A DNA stretch of 9,295 nucleotides. It comes from Candidatus Dormiibacterota bacterium (GTDB lineage Bacteria; Chloroflexota; Dormibacteria; Dormibacterales; Dormibacteraceae). Under the pieces are notes generated by a model, which made no database searches, was not told where the DNA came from, and was given only the letters and a program-made list of their open reading frames with translations. Position numbers and translations under genes: made by a program. Below, one piece after another: positions 9,171 through 9,295 of this stretch. The stretch spans positions 18,002-27,296 of the forward strand of contig PLYD01000140.1 in the NCBI GenBank assembly GCA_003151665.1. The letters are read 5' to 3'. The stretch's first letter is position 1, and every line of letters begins with the position of its first letter.

Positions 9171-9179
9171 CTCACCAAC

Positions 9180-9295
9180 ATGCCGCGATCAATGTGGAAA
9201 GGCGTCGTCTCATTCGGAATGGTCTCGATACCAATTCGCCTGTATAACGCGACGGAGTCGAGCGCGAAGGTCTCGTTCCGCCAGCTCTGCCCCGA
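9180..9295 (+). CDS. ku: Bacterial Ku, non-homologous end-joining protein, 5' part only
   Basis: Ku forms a homodimeric ring on DNA double-strand ends and recruits ligase LigD for end joining. Only 38 complete codons are in the window. They match the N-terminus of prokaryotic Ku: SMWKGVVSFGMVSIPIRLY (4-22), the first strand of the Ku core, then VSFRQLCP (31-38), where homologues have a similar FRQLH segment. The ATG at 9180 was taken as the start because the conserved MWKG block follows it; the next in-frame ATG is at 9192. The gene is divergent from the hydrolase with 75 bp between the two start codons. Whether a ligD gene follows lies outside the window. The match is short but distinctive. 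Confidence 0.88.
   Translation, partial: MPRSMWKGVVSFGMVSIPIRLYNATESSAKVSFRQLCP

Overview
The window is a stretch of a GC-rich bacterial chromosome. Almost everything lies on the minus strand and reads right to left as a housekeeping cluster: topA, a lipoprotein gene, rpsB, tsf, pyrH, frr, uppS, cdsA. To its right are a relic of dprA, a metallo-beta-lactamase-fold hydrolase gene (minus) and, divergently on the plus strand, the first 38 codons of a bacterial Ku gene. The high GC, frequent GTG/TTG starts, short (about 200-residue) EF-Ts, TopA with four C-terminal zinc ribbons, and Ku suggest a soil-type member of the Chloroflexota/Dormibacterota neighbourhood of the Terrabacteria. That placement is inference; the window has no rRNA and only conserved genes.

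Right to left. Positions 9105-9179 are a 75-bp divergent promoter region between ku and the hydrolase; neither gene has a Shine-Dalgarno sequence and ku looks leaderless. Positions 8268-9104 encode the hydrolase. Positions 7862-8264 carry no intact gene: a possible hairpin terminator, then a 71-codon open stretch that encodes a DprA-type winged-helix C-terminus without a start codon. topA follows in the classical dprA-topA order. Between topA and rpsB lies a gene for a secreted lipoprotein that does not usually belong in this cluster. A good -10 element and a leader of about 100 nt with two small hairpins precede rpsB.

From rpsB to cdsA the genes are packed with overlaps or gaps of 1 to 35 nt, indicating one transcript. 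The products serve translation (ribosomal protein S2, EF-Ts, ribosome recycling factor), pyrimidine nucleotide supply (UMP kinase) and envelope lipid synthesis (undecaprenyl diphosphate synthase, then CDP-diglyceride synthetase). This is the widely conserved rpsB-tsf-pyrH-frr-uppS-cdsA order. cdsA runs off the left edge within its signature motif.

No CRISPR array, insertion sequence, tRNA or rRNA was seen. The less ordinary points are the orphan DprA winged helix, the lipoprotein gene, the rpsB leader, the acidic tail of S2 and the ku/hydrolase divergent promoter. I did not find a convincing new multi-gene system.
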